Source: Bacillus sp. FJAT-27245
Lineage (GTDB): Bacteria > Bacillota > Bacilli > Bacillales > Cytobacillaceae
NCBI RefSeq assembly: GCF_001273955.1
Contig: NZ_LIGI01000001.1
Location: forward strand, 1,763,243-1,827,242
Direction of reading: 5' to 3'
DNA: 64,000 nt
Of the stretch, positions 38,537 to 48,076 are shown in pieces. The position numbers and the translations under genes were made by a program. Position 1 is the stretch's first letter; each line of letters starts with the position of its first letter. The notes beneath the pieces are model-generated. The model did not search any database. It saw only the letters and a list, made by a program, of their open reading frames with translations, and was not told the origin of the DNA.

Positions 38537-40579
38537 GTGGGCAAAATCATTCAGCTTGATGACGCGTTATCGAATAAAATAGCGGCTGGCGAGGTTGTTG
38601 AACGCCCGGCTTCCGTCGTCAAGGAGCTGGTCGAAAATGCCCTTGACGCGGGAAGCACCATCATTGAAATAGAAGTTGAAGAAGCCGGGCTTGCGAAAAT
38701 CCGGATTACAGATAATGGGGAAGGCATCTCCGAGGACGATGTGGCAAAAGCCTTCCACCGGCATGCGACGAGCAAGATCAAGGATGAAGCGGATTTGTTC
38801 CGAATCCGGACGCTTGGTTTCCGCGGGGAGGCGCTTCCGAGTATCGCCTCGGTTTCCCGGCTCGAAATGAAAACATCGACCGGCGACTCAGCCGGAACGA
38901 GAATTGTAATCGAAGGCGGTCGGGAAACCGCTTTTGAAAAGGCGCCGAGCAGGCGGGGAACGGATATTACGGTCACGGACTTGTTTTATAACACGCCCGC
39001 CCGTCTGAAATATGTGAAGACGATCCATACGGAACTTGGCAATATCACGGACCTGGTCAACAGGCTTGCGTTGTCCCATCCCGAAGTTTCGTTCCGGCTC
39101 GTCCATAATGGGAAAAAACTGCTCCACACGAACGGAAATGGGGATGTCCGCCAGGTTCTTGCTGCGATATACGGCATGGGAATCGCAAAGATGCTTGTGC
39201 CGATCGAGGGCAAGTCTCTCGATTACAAAATCAGCGGCTATGCGTCGCTTCCTGAAGTAACGCGGGCTTCACGCAATTATATTTCGACGATGATCAACAG
39301 CCGGTTTATACGGAACTACGGGCTTGCGAAGGCGGTCATGGAAGGGTACCATACGCTCCTCCCGATTGGCCGGTTTCCGATCGTGCTGCTGAACATCGAA
39401 ATGGACCCGATTCTCGTCGATGTGAACGTCCATCCTTCGAAAATGGAAGTGCGAATCAGTAAGGAAGCCGAGTTGTTTGAACTCGTCCAATCCGCCATTT
39501 CAGCCGCCTTCAAGGACAAGCAGCTCATCCCGTCCGGCTACAAACCCGAGCGGATTGTGAAACCAATGTCCGAACAAACGAGTCTTCAACTTGATAATGG
39601 GCAGGAAACAACCGCACAAGCTACTTCACGAAGTGTCCAAAATGAATCTCGTTTTGGGTACGAGGCACCATCTCAATCTTCGTCCAACCAGTTACCTCCA
39701 AATGGAGGAGGACCAGTTTACGAAGATTCTGTGATTACTGGAAGTAGTACGGGGCGAGAGGAAGCGCAAATAGGTCTGTCCCGAATGAATGGAGCACTCC
39801 ATTCTTCGGCTCAATCCGCACCATTCCCAACGCGGCGGGTTGCCAGCACGGAAACCTCCTGGACGAGCCTGCCGAATCAGGTGAAGGAAATGTTCCTGCC
39901 GCAAGCCGAAGAGGGGAGCCGGGAGCCTTTGCCATTGGAGGGCGAACAAGTAGCAGTTTCTGAAGGCCCTGCTCCATCCGCCGGGACCGCAACAGAACGG
40001 GTGCCACGCATGTATCCGATCGGCCAGATGCACGGCACTTATATCCTCGCACAGAATGAGAACGGGCTATATATCATAGACCAGCATGCGGCACAGGAGC
40101 GGCTGAAGTACGAGTTTTTCCGGGACAAAGTTGGACAGGTAGAAAGTGAGCTGCAGGAAATGCTTGTTCCGCTCACATTTGAGTATTCGACGGACGAATG
40201 TGTGAAAATCAATGAACACAGGGAAGAGCTTGAAAAGGTCGGTGTTTTTCTCGAGGAATTCGGCCCGAACAGCTTTATTGTCCGTTCCCATCCGCAATGG
40301 CTACCTCAGGGTGAGGAAAAGGAAATCATTGAAGAAATGATTGAACAGCTCATTTCAATGAAAAAGATCGACATTAAAAGGCTTCGTGAAGAGGCGGCAA
40401 TCATGATGAGCTGCAAGGCGTCCATCAAAGCGAACCGCCATTTGCGGAACGATGAGATCCAGGCGCTCCTTGACGATCTTCGCCTCGCTTCGGACCCATT
40501 CACCTGTCCGCACGGCCGCCCGATTATTGTTCATTTTTCTTCATATGAAATGGAGAAGATGTTCAAGCGAGTTATGTAA
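38537..40579 (+). CDS. mutL: DNA mismatch repair endonuclease MutL
   Basis: GHKL ATPase/endonuclease of 680 aa. The N-terminus shows [27 protein letters not shown] and [10 protein letters not shown]. The C-terminal domain has the endonuclease motif [12 protein letters not shown] at about residue 515, typical of MutL in bacteria without MutH, plus CPHGRP. The linker (about 340-500) is Ser/Pro/Gln-rich and poorly conserved. GTG 38537 is 6 nt from AGGGGGTG; GTG 38531 is too close to it. It lies 72 bp after mutS in one operon. Confidence 0.96.
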   Translation: MGKIIQLDDALSNKIAAGEVVERPASVVKELVENALDAGSTIIEIEVEEAGLAKIRITDNGEGISEDDVAKAFHRHATSKIKDEADLFRIRTLGFRGEALPSIASVSRLEMKTSTGDSAGTRIVIEGGRETAFEKAPSRRGTDITVTDLFYNTPARLKYVKTIHTELGNITDLVNRLALSHPEVSFRLVHNGKKLLHTNGNGDVRQVLAAIYGMGIAKMLVPIEGKSLDYKISGYASLPEVTRASRNYISTMINSRFIRNYGLAKAVMEGYHTLLPIGRFPIVLLNIEMDPILVDVNVHPSKMEVRISKEAELFELVQSAISAAFKDKQLIPSGYKPERIVKPMSEQTSLQLDNGQETTAQATSRSVQNESRFGYEAPSQSSSNQLPPNGGGPVYEDSVITGSSTGREEAQIGLSRMNGALHSSAQSAPFPTRRVASTETSWTSLPNQVKEMFLPQAEEGSREPLPLEGEQVAVSEGPAPSAGTATERVPRMYPIGQMHGTYILAQNENGLYIIDQHAAQERLKYEFFRDKVGQVESELQEMLVPLTFEYSTDECVKINEHREELEKVGVFLEEFGPNSFIVRSHPQWLPQGEEKEIIEEMIEQLISMKKIDIKRLREEAAIMMSCKASIKANRHLRNDEIQALLDDLRLASDPFTCPHGRPIIVHFSSYEMEKMFKRVM

Positions 40580-40623
40580 AAGAACTTGCAAAAGAATTTG
40601 CGGCGGAACCCGCGAATACGGAA

Positions 40624-40662
40624 AAAATCCCCTAGCCATTGGCGGCAGGGGATTTTGTTTGT
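40624..40662 (+). terminator. Terminator of mutSL
   Basis: A perfect 10-bp stem AAAATCCCCT/AGGGGATTTT followed by GTTTG. Confidence 0.9.
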
Positions 40663-40667
40663 TAAGG

Positions 40668-40879
40668 TTATTTAACTTTTGTCAGCTGGATGGTGACGAT
40701 ATATTCCTTCCCAGGTTCAAAATGGGTATTGTCAACTGTTTCCCCGGTGTTAACCAACGTGATGATTGTCTTGTTCGTATCAATTGTAATGGAACTGTGC
40801 TGCAACTAATTTCTCCCCTTGCGTGTCCTTCTATGGTTTGCTTTAAGTTTCCGCTTTCGAAAGCAACCTGTCCCTTCAT
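40668..40879 (-). pseudogene. Remnant of a small gene, frameshifted and truncated
   Basis: On the minus strand, a frame ending at 40668 reads SSITIDTNKTIITLVNTG then ETVDNTHFEPGKEYIVTIQL and TKVK-stop, with protein-like composition but no start codon (a TAG lies about 45 codons before the stop). In another frame, MKGQVAFESGNLKQTIEGHA starts at 40879 and leads up to the same point (near 40805). Together they look like the two halves of one decayed coding sequence. There is no ribosome site. The parent family is not recognised. Confidence 0.4.
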
Positions 40880-41040
40880 TCTACAATGTCAGGGTCCATG
40901 ATGGATAGAGGATAGTGACAAATTTTTAACACTTATGCATTATGCGGAGCTTGTAAATTACTTTCTGCCCCCGGGCGGGTTTATGGTTGTCCGGGCAGTG
41001 GAAAAGAGAAAGAGACTATACGTTAAAGGGGATGGAATCA

Positions 41041-41468
41041 TGAGTGAAAAAATTCTTACTTCTTCTGTAACCGCAACAGGCGGAAGGGAAGGACATGTTC
41101 GGTCATCGGAAGGGAAAATCGACATGGATCTGGCAATGCCAGGCACGGATCGGGCGAAGCAGCTTCCAGATGCGGTGAACCCCGAGGAATTTTTCGCAGC
41201 CGGATATTCAGCCTGCTTTGACGGCTCACTGCAACTGATGGCAAAGAAGGAAGGCGTAAAGTTTGACTCCGAGGTTACCGCGAATGTAAGCTTATTAAAA
41301 GACGAACAGGACGATGGCTTCAAGCTCGCCGTTACTCTTCAGGTAAAAGGCAAAGGAATTGACCAGGAAAAGCTGGAAAGCCTTGTGCAAAAAGCGCACG
41401 AATTCTGCCCGTATTCAAAGGCGACCCGTGGGAACATCGAGGTTTCCCTTGAATCAGTAGCCGAATAA
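41041..41468 (+). CDS. ohr: Organic hydroperoxide resistance protein (Ohr/OsmC)
   Basis: Thiol peroxidase of 141 aa that reduces organic hydroperoxides. Both reactive cysteines are present, in GYSACFDGSL and HEFCPYSKATRGN, together with the GGREG N-terminal motif. ATG 41041 has AAAGGGGATGG; the frame is open to 40935 without a site. No linked OhrR gene is in the window. Confidence 0.94.
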
Positions 41469-41523
41469 TCGGACGAATCGGACTGTGTTCCAAATTGCAA
41501 GCCAAATACACAAATGACAACAG

Positions 41524-41554
41524 GGTGCTGCCATGCGGCACCTTTTGATTTTTT
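41524..41554 (+). terminator. Terminator after ohr
   Basis: GGTGCTGC/GCGGCACC stem with loop CAT (one T-G pair), then TTTTGATTTTTT. Confidence 0.87.
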
Positions 41555-41707
41555 CGAAAATAATAAACACATCAACTAACAGCTTACTCTAGGAAAAACT
41601 AACACTCAAATGACTGGCTAAGTTTTCAAAAAATACTATTACGACTAAGCCTTCGATTATCACAAAAATAAATAAAATGACTTATTTTTAAAAGAAGGAT
41701 GGTAATA

Positions 41708-42019
41708 ATGGAGATTATCATAAGGCCAGCGGCACTTGATGAATTGAAAAAGGCCAATCTTCATGACGTGGAAGGCATCCGGATTGAAGCAGTCTTTATC
41801 GGGAGCTGTTCCATTTATGCGGAGTATTCCCTGAAAATCGATAAAACGAATGAAGATGACGATCTTTTTGAGATAGAGGGCATTCGGATCCTTGTTTCCA
41901 AAGAGAGCCAAAAGCATCTGTACAAACGGATTACACTTGATTTCAATCCGGGGCTTGGTTTCAAGCTGTCGTCGGATGAAGAGGTATACAGGTACAACCT
42001 GAAGCTGGAAAGGGTATAG
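41708..42019 (+). CDS. HesB-like protein lacking the usual cysteines
   Basis: Protein of 103 aa with the fold pattern of A-type iron-sulfur carriers (HesB/IscA), starting MEIIIRPAALDELKK. Only one Cys (GSCSIYAEY) is seen and the C-terminal CGCG motif is absent, so it probably does not carry clusters in the classic way. Similar small HesB-like proteins occur in Bacillus. ATG 41708 is 9 nt from GAAGGA; an ATG at 41699 is too close to it. It lies 21 bp before the Nudix gene. Confidence 0.75.
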   Translation: MEIIIRPAALDELKKANLHDVEGIRIEAVFIGSCSIYAEYSLKIDKTNEDDDLFEIEGIRILVSKESQKHLYKRITLDFNPGLGFKLSSDEEVYRYNLKLERV

Positions 42020-42040
42020 AAATAATGGGGATGATGACGA

Positions 42041-42676
42041 ATGAATCCTGATTCAATTATTGAAAAATTAAAGCGGCACACTCCGAAAATATTGGGAAGC
42101 GAAAACTATTCAAAATACGCCGTCCTTCTGCCTTTAATCGAGACAGAAGAAGGGGTTTCGGTTATGTTCGAGGTGCGGTCGATGGAGCTCCGCCGTCAGC
42201 CTGGAGAAATTTGTTTTCCTGGCGGGCGGGTCGACCCGGAGGATCCGGATGAAAAGGGAGCTGCCATCAGGGAAACCATTGAAGAGCTTGGAATCAAGCG
42301 GGAATCCATAACGGGTGTACAGCCGCTCGATTATTTGATCTCCCCATTTGGCATGATTATCTACCCGTTTGCAGGTTTCATTCAGGAAGCGGACGCAATT
42401 AAACCGAATGAAGCCGAAGTGGGCGAGGTGTTCACGGTTCCGCTTAGCTTTTTCATGTCCGCAGAGCCCGAAGTTTACCACATCAATTTTAAGCCGGAGC
42501 CTGAGGAAAATTTCCCGTTCGACTGGGTTCCCGGCGGGAAAAATTATAATTGGCGGGCCAGGCATATGGAGGAATATTTTTACCATTACGAAGGGCGGAT
42601 TATCTGGGGCTTAACTGCGCGCATCCTAGCCCATTTCATCGCGATTATGAAGGAAGACGGGCTCGAAATGCCCTGA
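42041..42676 (+). CDS. Nudix hydrolase, probable CoA pyrophosphatase
   Basis: Protein of 211 aa with the CoA-type signature (RSMELRRQPGEICFPGG) directly before a Nudix box of the form GGRVDPEDPDEKGAAIRE...EELGI. This family splits CoA into 4'-phosphopantetheine and 3',5'-ADP. ATG 42041 with GGGGATGA. It is probably cotranscribed with the preceding HesB-like gene. Confidence 0.87.
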   Translation: MNPDSIIEKLKRHTPKILGSENYSKYAVLLPLIETEEGVSVMFEVRSMELRRQPGEICFPGGRVDPEDPDEKGAAIRETIEELGIKRESITGVQPLDYLISPFGMIIYPFAGFIQEADAIKPNEAEVGEVFTVPLSFFMSAEPEVYHINFKPEPEENFPFDWVPGGKNYNWRARHMEEYFYHYEGRIIWGLTARILAHFIAIMKEDGLEMP

Positions 42677-42755
42677 TTTTTCTAAAAAGAATCACGCCCT
42701 CTTAAATGTCCCAGGTTATGTCTTCCTGAACAAAAACCAAATTACTACAACACTT

Positions 42756-42793
42756 AGCAGCCTAATTCGAACTACAATTGGGCTGCTTTTTTT
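42756..42793 (+). terminator. Terminator at the left edge of accessory islet 1
   Basis: AGCAGCC...GGCTGCT with an inner AATT/AATT stem and seven T. The downstream bases (TTTTTTTGTTCATA) resemble those after the 51615-51650 terminator at the second islet. Confidence 0.85.
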
Positions 42794-42904
42794 GTTCATA
42801 AAATATAGCTTACATTTTTTCGAGGTGGAATTCGCACCCTTATTCGAACCACTGAAACCCTTGCAAGCATGTGAATTCTTTTGTGAAGATTGATTGTATA
42901 TTTA

Positions 42905-42913
42905 TGTTAAAAT
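42905..42913 (+). promoter_or_regulatory. Extended -10 promoter of the islet-1 membrane protein
   Basis: TGTTAAAAT in the context TATTTATGTTAAAATAGA. A very similar sequence, TATTTATATTAAAATAAA, lies in islet 2 near 51760. Confidence 0.55.
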
Positions 42914-42970
42914 AGAGTGAATTTTACAAAAACAAACGGAAAAATAATAAAGGGGGAGGCTGACACGCGA

Positions 42971-43414
42971 ATGGTTAATAAGTTTAGGGCAATGGTTATA
43001 AAAATTTCGGCATTTTTATTAATTGCAAGCATCCTAGCTTATGCTTCATATTTTATTGTGTATAAAATGTCCTATCTACCTAATGGATTCGAAATTGAAA
43101 CAGTGCAAAAGGATAAAGTCTCACTAAAAACCTTCAATTTGTTAGGGATTGAAAAGGATATAAAAACTAAATCCTTTTCTGAAAAAGACACTTGGAAGGT
43201 AGATGAAATTGAGCATCAAGTAAGTAGGCAAAAGAAATCCTTTTGGATGCTGTTTGCTTTCGCTGCCATATCGCTCTTTTTGTTCGTTTATAAGGTCCGC
43301 AACGGACTGAAATTTTGGAAAGCGATTCTTGAAAGTAATATTATTTTTGCTGTTTTAATACCGCTACTTCCTCTTATAAACACATTGAAGTACATACATA
43401 ATTTGATTTCCTGA
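42971..43414 (+). CDS. Membrane protein of unknown function, islet 1
   Basis: Protein of 147 aa, AT-rich and unlike its neighbours in base use. Hydrophobic helices are near residues 9-27 (ISAFLLIASILAYASYFIV), 92-108 and 122-140. The middle is a soluble Lys/Glu/Thr-rich loop. ATG 42971 lies 11 nt from GGAGG; the frame is open to 42917. It could belong with the broken gene behind it. No family was recognised. Confidence 0.7.
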   Translation: MVNKFRAMVIKISAFLLIASILAYASYFIVYKMSYLPNGFEIETVQKDKVSLKTFNLLGIEKDIKTKSFSEKDTWKVDEIEHQVSRQKKSFWMLFAFAAISLFLFVYKVRNGLKFWKAILESNIIFAVLIPLLPLINTLKYIHNLIS

Positions 43415-43477
43415 TAGATTTACCTAGTAAATGTTTTAGTATGAAAATTTTAAATAGCATCTAAGGGGGAGAAAAGA

Positions 43478-44001
43478 ATGAGAGAAAAACTTGTAGAAAA
43501 CATCTATTCACAGGGTTATCCAGAGGAAGAAACTGCACCAATTGTAACTCTAGAGGATTTTTTTGAAGGAAATTCAGACGAAAGTTCGATCGGTTGCAAT
43601 TTAATGGAACACCCAGGAATTGAAACATTTTATGGGGTACTTCGTAATATTAGAGAAAAAGATAACGTTCAAGATGTATTTGTTGAAATAATGGAATTAG
43701 AAGATGATGAAGAGGATTGGCCGTTTTCAGAAAGAATATATATCTTAACTAATGCTGAAATTGAACTGGTTGAAGATTGGGTAAAAATATTGGAACCTTC
43801 GGAGCTGGATGAAGGTTATGCTTTCGGACAGCCACCATTTGCACCAGAATTATTTGATGGCTATAAAGTGTATTCAGTTTGGTGGGATTAGATCCTGAAA
43901 CTGAAGATATTCAAATTGTTTTCGGTTTTCCAAAAGGAACTAACACTAAGCTTTTAGTCCATCAAGGTCGGGTGCTGCTTTATCACAATAGAATCTTATA
44001 A
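43478..44001 (+). pseudogene. Acidic protein gene split by a frameshift, islet 1
   Basis: The first frame (43478-43891, 137 aa, behind AAGGGGGAG) ends GYKVYSVWWD-stop. Removing the 5 bases TAGAT at 43889-43893 restores a frame that reads on as DPETEDIQIVFGFPKGTNTK and LLVHQGRVLLYHNRIL to a TAA at 43999. The duplicated GAT suggests a small insertion. The protein is strongly acidic and soluble, like many immunity or antitoxin-type proteins, but no family was recognised, so this is only an impression. Confidence 0.6.
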
Positions 44002-44077
44002 GTAAAAGGCTTGGAACCTATCAATCGGTCTCCAAGCCCTTTTTGTGCTAATTTTACTTTCCAAATAGCTTACGATC
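43988..44077 (+). repeat. Islet end repeat, copy 1, containing a terminator
   Basis: The sequence CTTATAAGTAAAAGGCTTGG begins a stretch of about 90 bp, with a GGCTTGGA/TCCAAGCC hairpin and CTTTTTG (44006-44045), then CCAAATAGCTTAC. It closely matches 52219-52310. It follows the broken gene directly and works as its terminator. Confidence 0.8.
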
Positions 44078-44149
44078 TTTATGAAAATTTAAGTGATAAA
44101 TGCAAGGTTATAATGAATTTTGCACTTCAAAACCAAAGGTTTAAGCCAT

Positions 44150-45157
44150 TTATTTCGCTACAGTCTGCAGCTTTTCAATGTACTGTAGCGCTTTTCCAGT
44201 CCCAATCGCTACTGATTCAAGTGGGTTTGGCGCAACATGGACAGGAACGAAGATTTCGGTTGAAAGCCATTCTTCCATGCCTTTCATCATGGCGCCGCCT
44301 CCGGTTAAAATAACGCCACGGTCTACGATGTCGCCACTGAGCTCAGCTGGGCAATCCTCAAGCGTGGCCCGGATTGCTTCAAGGATGTGGAGAAGAGATT
44401 CCTTAATGGCTTCCCTAATTTCATAGGAAGAGAGCGTTATGGTTTTCGGAAGGCCTGTAACGAGGTCACGTCCGCGGATTTCCATTTTAAGCTCTTTATG
44501 GTCGACAAGCGCATAGCCGATTTCCATCTTAATCGCTTCAGCGGTCCGTTCCCCGATCAGAACGTTGTATTCGTTGCGGACATGCTTGATAATGTCGTCG
44601 TCAAGGCGGTCGCCGGCAATGCGGATTGAATGGCAGGCAACGACGCCACCAAATGAAATGATTGCAACTTCAGTCGTTCCGCCGCCAATATCGACGACTA
44701 CATTCGCGACTGGCTCGTCAACCGGCATTCCCGCACCGATTGCAGCGGCGACAGGCTCCTCAATCAATTGGATTTTCTTGGCGCCCGCGTTCCTGACAGC
44801 ATCGTGGATGGCGCGCCGTTCGACACTGGTTGAACCGGATGGTGTGCAGACGACCACATTCGGTTTTCTCATCGACAGGCCGATTTTTTTCGAGGCTTTC
44901 TTCATTATATGGGTGAGCATTTCCGTGGTCATATCGTAATCGGCGATGACCCCGTCTTTCAGAGGCCTGATAGCGACAATTTTACCAGGCGTCTTGCCGA
45001 TCATTTCCTTCGCTTCCTTCCCTACGGCAAGGACATTTTTCGTTTCCGTATCAATGGCCACAACGGAAGGTTCGTTGACGGCGATTCCTTTATTTTTGCT
45101 GTAAACAAGTATATTGGCGGTTCCTAAATCAATTCCAATTTCAGCAGATGTAAACAT
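44150..45157 (-). CDS. mreBH: MreB-like actin homologue MreBH
   Basis: Cytoskeletal ATPase of 335 aa that guides lateral wall synthesis. It starts [20 protein letters not shown] and carries the actin-fold motifs [11 protein letters not shown] and [13 protein letters not shown]. The N- and C-termini fit MreBH better than MreB or Mbl. The ATG at 45157 is behind GGGGGAAC; the ATG at 45175 overlaps that site. In B. subtilis mreBH is elsewhere and SigI-dependent; an ACCCCC lies upstream here (45288-45283), but no matching CGAA -10 was found. Confidence 0.9.
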   Translation of the reverse strand: MFTSAEIGIDLGTANILVYSKNKGIAVNEPSVVAIDTETKNVLAVGKEAKEMIGKTPGKIVAIRPLKDGVIADYDMTTEMLTHIMKKASKKIGLSMRKPNVVVCTPSGSTSVERRAIHDAVRNAGAKKIQLIEEPVAAAIGAGMPVDEPVANVVVDIGGGTTEVAIISFGGVVACHSIRIAGDRLDDDIIKHVRNEYNVLIGERTAEAIKMEIGYALVDHKELKMEIRGRDLVTGLPKTITLSSYEIREAIKESLLHILEAIRATLEDCPAELSGDIVDRGVILTGGGAMMKGMEEWLSTEIFVPVHVAPNPLESVAIGTGKALQYIEKLQTVAK

Positions 45158-45479
45158 GTTTCCCAGTTCCCCCATTCATTATTTTCCGAAGGCAGGACAA
45201 AAGCCCTGAAATATACGTAATCAGTGGGAGCGTGACGCAAACTCCCTCACAAGATAGACTTCTATTAGACTACCATTGCTATGGGGGTTGCTAGCCGAAT
45301 GTAATTGAATCGTTATCGAATTGTAAAGAAACATGTAAATTTATGCAAAGCAGCCAATTCAGTTAGAATAAGATTGGAAAAGGACGTCGATACTTGAACG
45401 GAATTTGCTTCAGTTTGGTTCTGGCGCTTTCATTGTGTATAATAAGGGCATCCAGTATGAGAGGGCAGTGTGAGGCAAT
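45158..45479. other. Divergent intergenic region mreBH/miaA
   Basis: About 320 bases without a gene, holding the miaA promoter and presumably that of mreBH. Nothing else was recognised. Confidence 0.5.
45415..45443 (+). promoter_or_regulatory. Promoter of miaA-hfq
   Basis: TTGGTT (45415-45420), 17 bp, TATAAT (45438-45443), 37 bp before miaA. Confidence 0.75.
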
Positions 45480-46421
45480 TTGGAAAGCTTGCAGAAATTA
45501 GTCGTCATTGTCGGCCCGACCGCGGTGGGAAAAACGAGGTTGGGAGTTGAAATGGCGAAACACTTCAATGGCGAGGTGATCAGCGGGGATTCAATGCAAA
45601 TATACCGCGGGATGGATATCGGTACGGCAAAAGTGACCGAAGAGGAAATGGAAGGCATTCCCCACCATCTCATCGATATTAAAAACCCGGAAGAAACTTT
45701 CTCGGTTGCCGAATTCAAAACCCTTGTCAGGGAAAAAATCGACGAAATCACGTCTAGGGGAAAGCTCCCGATCATTGTAGGCGGCACTGGCCTATACATC
45801 CAGTCCGTGCTGTATGACTACCAATTTTCCGAAGCGCCCGCGGACGAGGCATTTCGCGCCAGGCTGGAAAAGAAGGCCGAGGAAGAGGGAAATGAGGCAG
45901 TGCATCGGGAATTGGCGGAGCTCGACCCCGAAGCGGCGGAACAGCTGCACCCAAACAATGTCAGAAGGGTCATCAGGGCACTCGAAATCGTGAAATCAAC
46001 CGGCATGCCGCTCGCTGAAAACCAGAAATCCACAGTGCCTGAACTTCTCTACAACGCCGCCATCATCGGATTGACGATGGAACGGGAATTGCTGTACGAG
46101 AGGATCAACAGGCGCGTTGACATAATGGTCGAAGAAGGGCTCGTCGACGAGGTGAAGAAATTTTACGATCAGGGGCTCCGGGATTGCCAGTCCATCCAGG
46201 CAATCGGCTATAAGGAGTTTTATAGCTATTTTGACGGGAACGCGACACTCGCAGAATCAATCGATACCTTGAAACAAAATACAAGAAGGTACGCAAAACG
46301 GCAGCTTACCTGGTTTCGAAACAAGCTGGACGTGGAATGGTATGATATGTCAGAAACGGATGGCTTCCCGAAAATAATTCCTGAAATATTCAACTATGTG
46401 GAAGGAAAGCTTGAACTTTAA
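45480..46421 (+). CDS. miaA: tRNA dimethylallyltransferase MiaA
   Basis: Adds the isopentenyl group to A37 of tRNAs reading UNN codons, 313 aa. P-loop GPTAVGKT, then SGDSMQIYRGMDIGTAK, VGGTGLYI and the C-terminal QLTWFRNK. The TTG start at 45480 follows GAGG; TTG 45489 is an alternative that would remove three residues. It provides the substrate for MiaB. It is followed after 42 bp by hfq, as in B. subtilis. Confidence 0.95.
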   Translation: MESLQKLVVIVGPTAVGKTRLGVEMAKHFNGEVISGDSMQIYRGMDIGTAKVTEEEMEGIPHHLIDIKNPEETFSVAEFKTLVREKIDEITSRGKLPIIVGGTGLYIQSVLYDYQFSEAPADEAFRARLEKKAEEEGNEAVHRELAELDPEAAEQLHPNNVRRVIRALEIVKSTGMPLAENQKSTVPELLYNAAIIGLTMERELLYERINRRVDIMVEEGLVDEVKKFYDQGLRDCQSIQAIGYKEFYSYFDGNATLAESIDTLKQNTRRYAKRQLTWFRNKLDVEWYDMSETDGFPKIIPEIFNYVEGKLEL

Positions 46422-46463
46422 ATCGAATACATAAAATGTAGAGACAATAGAGGAGGATTTTAA

Positions 46464-46700
46464 ATGAAAACAGCCATCAATATCCAGGACCAATTTTTAA
46501 ACCAGCTTCGCAAGGATAACACGAACGTTACCGTATTCCTATTGAACGGTTTCCAGCTAAGGGGCCAAATCAAAGGATTTGATAACTTCACCGTATTGTT
46601 CGAATCTGAAGGAAAACAGCAGCTCGTCTACAAGCACGCGATTTCAACATTCGCGCCAGCCCGCAATGTCCAGCTCGACCTTGAAGGCCAGGGGCAATAA
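46464..46700 (+). CDS. hfq: RNA chaperone Hfq
   Basis: Sm-like hexameric RNA-binding protein of 78 aa. Visible are [14 protein letters not shown], the Sm1 stretch ([13 protein letters not shown]) and the Sm2 motif YKHAIST. ATG 46464 with GGAGG. The short C-terminal tail is usual in Bacilli. Confidence 0.97.
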   Translation: MKTAINIQDQFLNQLRKDNTNVTVFLLNGFQLRGQIKGFDNFTVLFESEGKQQLVYKHAISTFAPARNVQLDLEGQGQ

Positions 46701-46717
46701 TCGTTTAAAATGAAACA

Positions 46718-46747
46718 GGTCCGGCTTACCCAAGCCGGGCCTTTTTT
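46718..46747 (+). terminator. Terminator after hfq
   Basis: GGTCCGGCTT/AAGCCGGGCC stem (one T-G pair) with a 4-nt loop and T6. Confidence 0.92.
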
Positions 46748-46905
46748 CGTTGGCTGGTGGCCATGTACCCAAGCTTCTTCCAAAAGCTGTTTTTGGCAAA
46801 AAAGAAATGTTTTTCCCATGGGCGAATAGGATAGTATGAAGGATAAAATCTCCGGTCGCGAACCGGAACCCGCGCGAAAGAGAAGGATTTTGAGAGGTGA
46901 AAGCT

Positions 46906-47853
46906 TTGGACCAGCCGATGCGCATGAAAGACAATGGCCAAATCAGAATTGTCCTGAATACCCAGAAACGAAATCCGGCACTTCTGCGTGAGCACGAACC
47001 CTCTCTGCCAATGGCAGTAAAGAAAATAGAGCACGCGGCATTGAAGGAAATTGAAGAAGAACTCGGCTCCCTTGTCGGAATGGAAGAGATGAAAAAAACG
47101 ATTAAAGAAATTTATGCCTGGATATATATTAACAAAAAGAGGGAAGAGGCTGGACTGAAGGCGAAGAAGCAGGCGCTTCACATGATGTTTAAGGGAAATC
47201 CCGGTACCGGTAAAACGACCGTCGCCAGGCTGATCGGCAAGCTTTTTCTAAAAATGAATGTCCTTACAAAAGGGCATCTGATCGAGGCGGAGCGGGCGGA
47301 CCTGGTGGGGGAGTACATCGGCCACACGGCGCAGAAAACACGCGATCTTATAAAAAAGGCGATGGGCGGAATCCTGTTCATTGATGAAGCCTACTCACTT
47401 GGGAGGGGCGGTGAAAAGGATTTCGGCAAAGAGGCCATCGATACGCTCGTCAAGCATATGGAAGACAAGCAGCATGAATTTATCCTGATTCTCGCCGGCT
47501 ATTCACGCGAGATGGAATATTTCCTGTCTCTGAATCCGGGCCTCCATTCCCGCTTCCCGCTAGTCATTGATTTTCCCGATTATAAAATAGACCAGTTGAT
47601 GGACATTGCGGACAGGATGGTCAGGGAAAGGGAATATTCGCTTAGCCATGAAGCGGAAAAGAAATTGCGGGACCATCTCATTTGGATTAAGTCGGTCCTA
47701 TCGCCAAACAGCTTTTCGAACGGCAGATACATCCGGAATATCATCGAAAAGTCGATCCGCGCCCAAGCGATGAGGCTTCTGATCCAGAACAGCTACGACA
47801 GGCATGACCTGATGACTATTAGGAGCAATGACCTCATTTTTGACGAAGGCTAA
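46906..47853 (+). CDS. spoVK: Stage V sporulation AAA ATPase SpoVK
   Basis: CbxX/CfxQ-type AAA ATPase of 315 aa needed late in sporulation. Walker A KGNPGTGKTTVAR, Walker B GILFIDEAYSLGRGGEKDFG, and sensor/arginine region LNPGLHSRFP. TTG 46906 lies 6 nt from GAGAGGTG; GTG 46897 is within the ribosome site. It is placed after miaA-hfq as in B. subtilis. It should be mother-cell expressed; no SigE promoter could be named with confidence. Confidence 0.95.
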   Translation: MDQPMRMKDNGQIRIVLNTQKRNPALLREHEPSLPMAVKKIEHAALKEIEEELGSLVGMEEMKKTIKEIYAWIYINKKREEAGLKAKKQALHMMFKGNPGTGKTTVARLIGKLFLKMNVLTKGHLIEAERADLVGEYIGHTAQKTRDLIKKAMGGILFIDEAYSLGRGGEKDFGKEAIDTLVKHMEDKQHEFILILAGYSREMEYFLSLNPGLHSRFPLVIDFPDYKIDQLMDIADRMVREREYSLSHEAEKKLRDHLIWIKSVLSPNSFSNGRYIRNIIEKSIRAQAMRLLIQNSYDRHDLMTIRSNDLIFDEG

Positions 47854-47857
47854 CTGG

Positions 47858-47880
47858 CCCCTATAAGGGGTTCTTTTTTT
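47858..47880 (+). terminator. Terminator after spoVK
   Basis: Short stem CCCC/GGGG with loop TATAA, then TTCTTTTTTT. The stem is short, so it may be weak. Confidence 0.65.
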
Positions 47881-48008
47881 GTGAAATTTCTTCCCTTATG
47901 ATTGGGGGGGAAACGCACAATAGTTAAAAAACCTTATGGTTAAATCCAGAGAAACAGGGAAAGACAATACTGTATCCTCATTTGCAAAGGGTAGGCCAAG
48001 CCAATTCT

Positions 48009-48038
48009 TTGACGGCTTGAGGAACCTTCGGTGATAAT
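48009..48038 (+). promoter_or_regulatory. Promoter of the TGA-containing glutaredoxin gene
   Basis: TTGACG (48009-48014) and GATAAT (48033-48038), 18 bp apart, 38 bp before the start codon. Confidence 0.6.
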
Positions 48039-48076
48039 ACCTATAAGGGTATAAAATGTTAAGGAGGCTTTTAAAA

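Noticed and set aside
40960-40985. OhrR operator upstream of ohr
   Set aside because: Only a short GTAAATTAC palindrome is present; it lacks the TACAATT/AATTGTA half-sites.
45283-45288. ACCCCC on the minus strand as a SigI -35 for mreBH
   Set aside because: No CGAA-type -10 at the proper distance, so the match may be chance.
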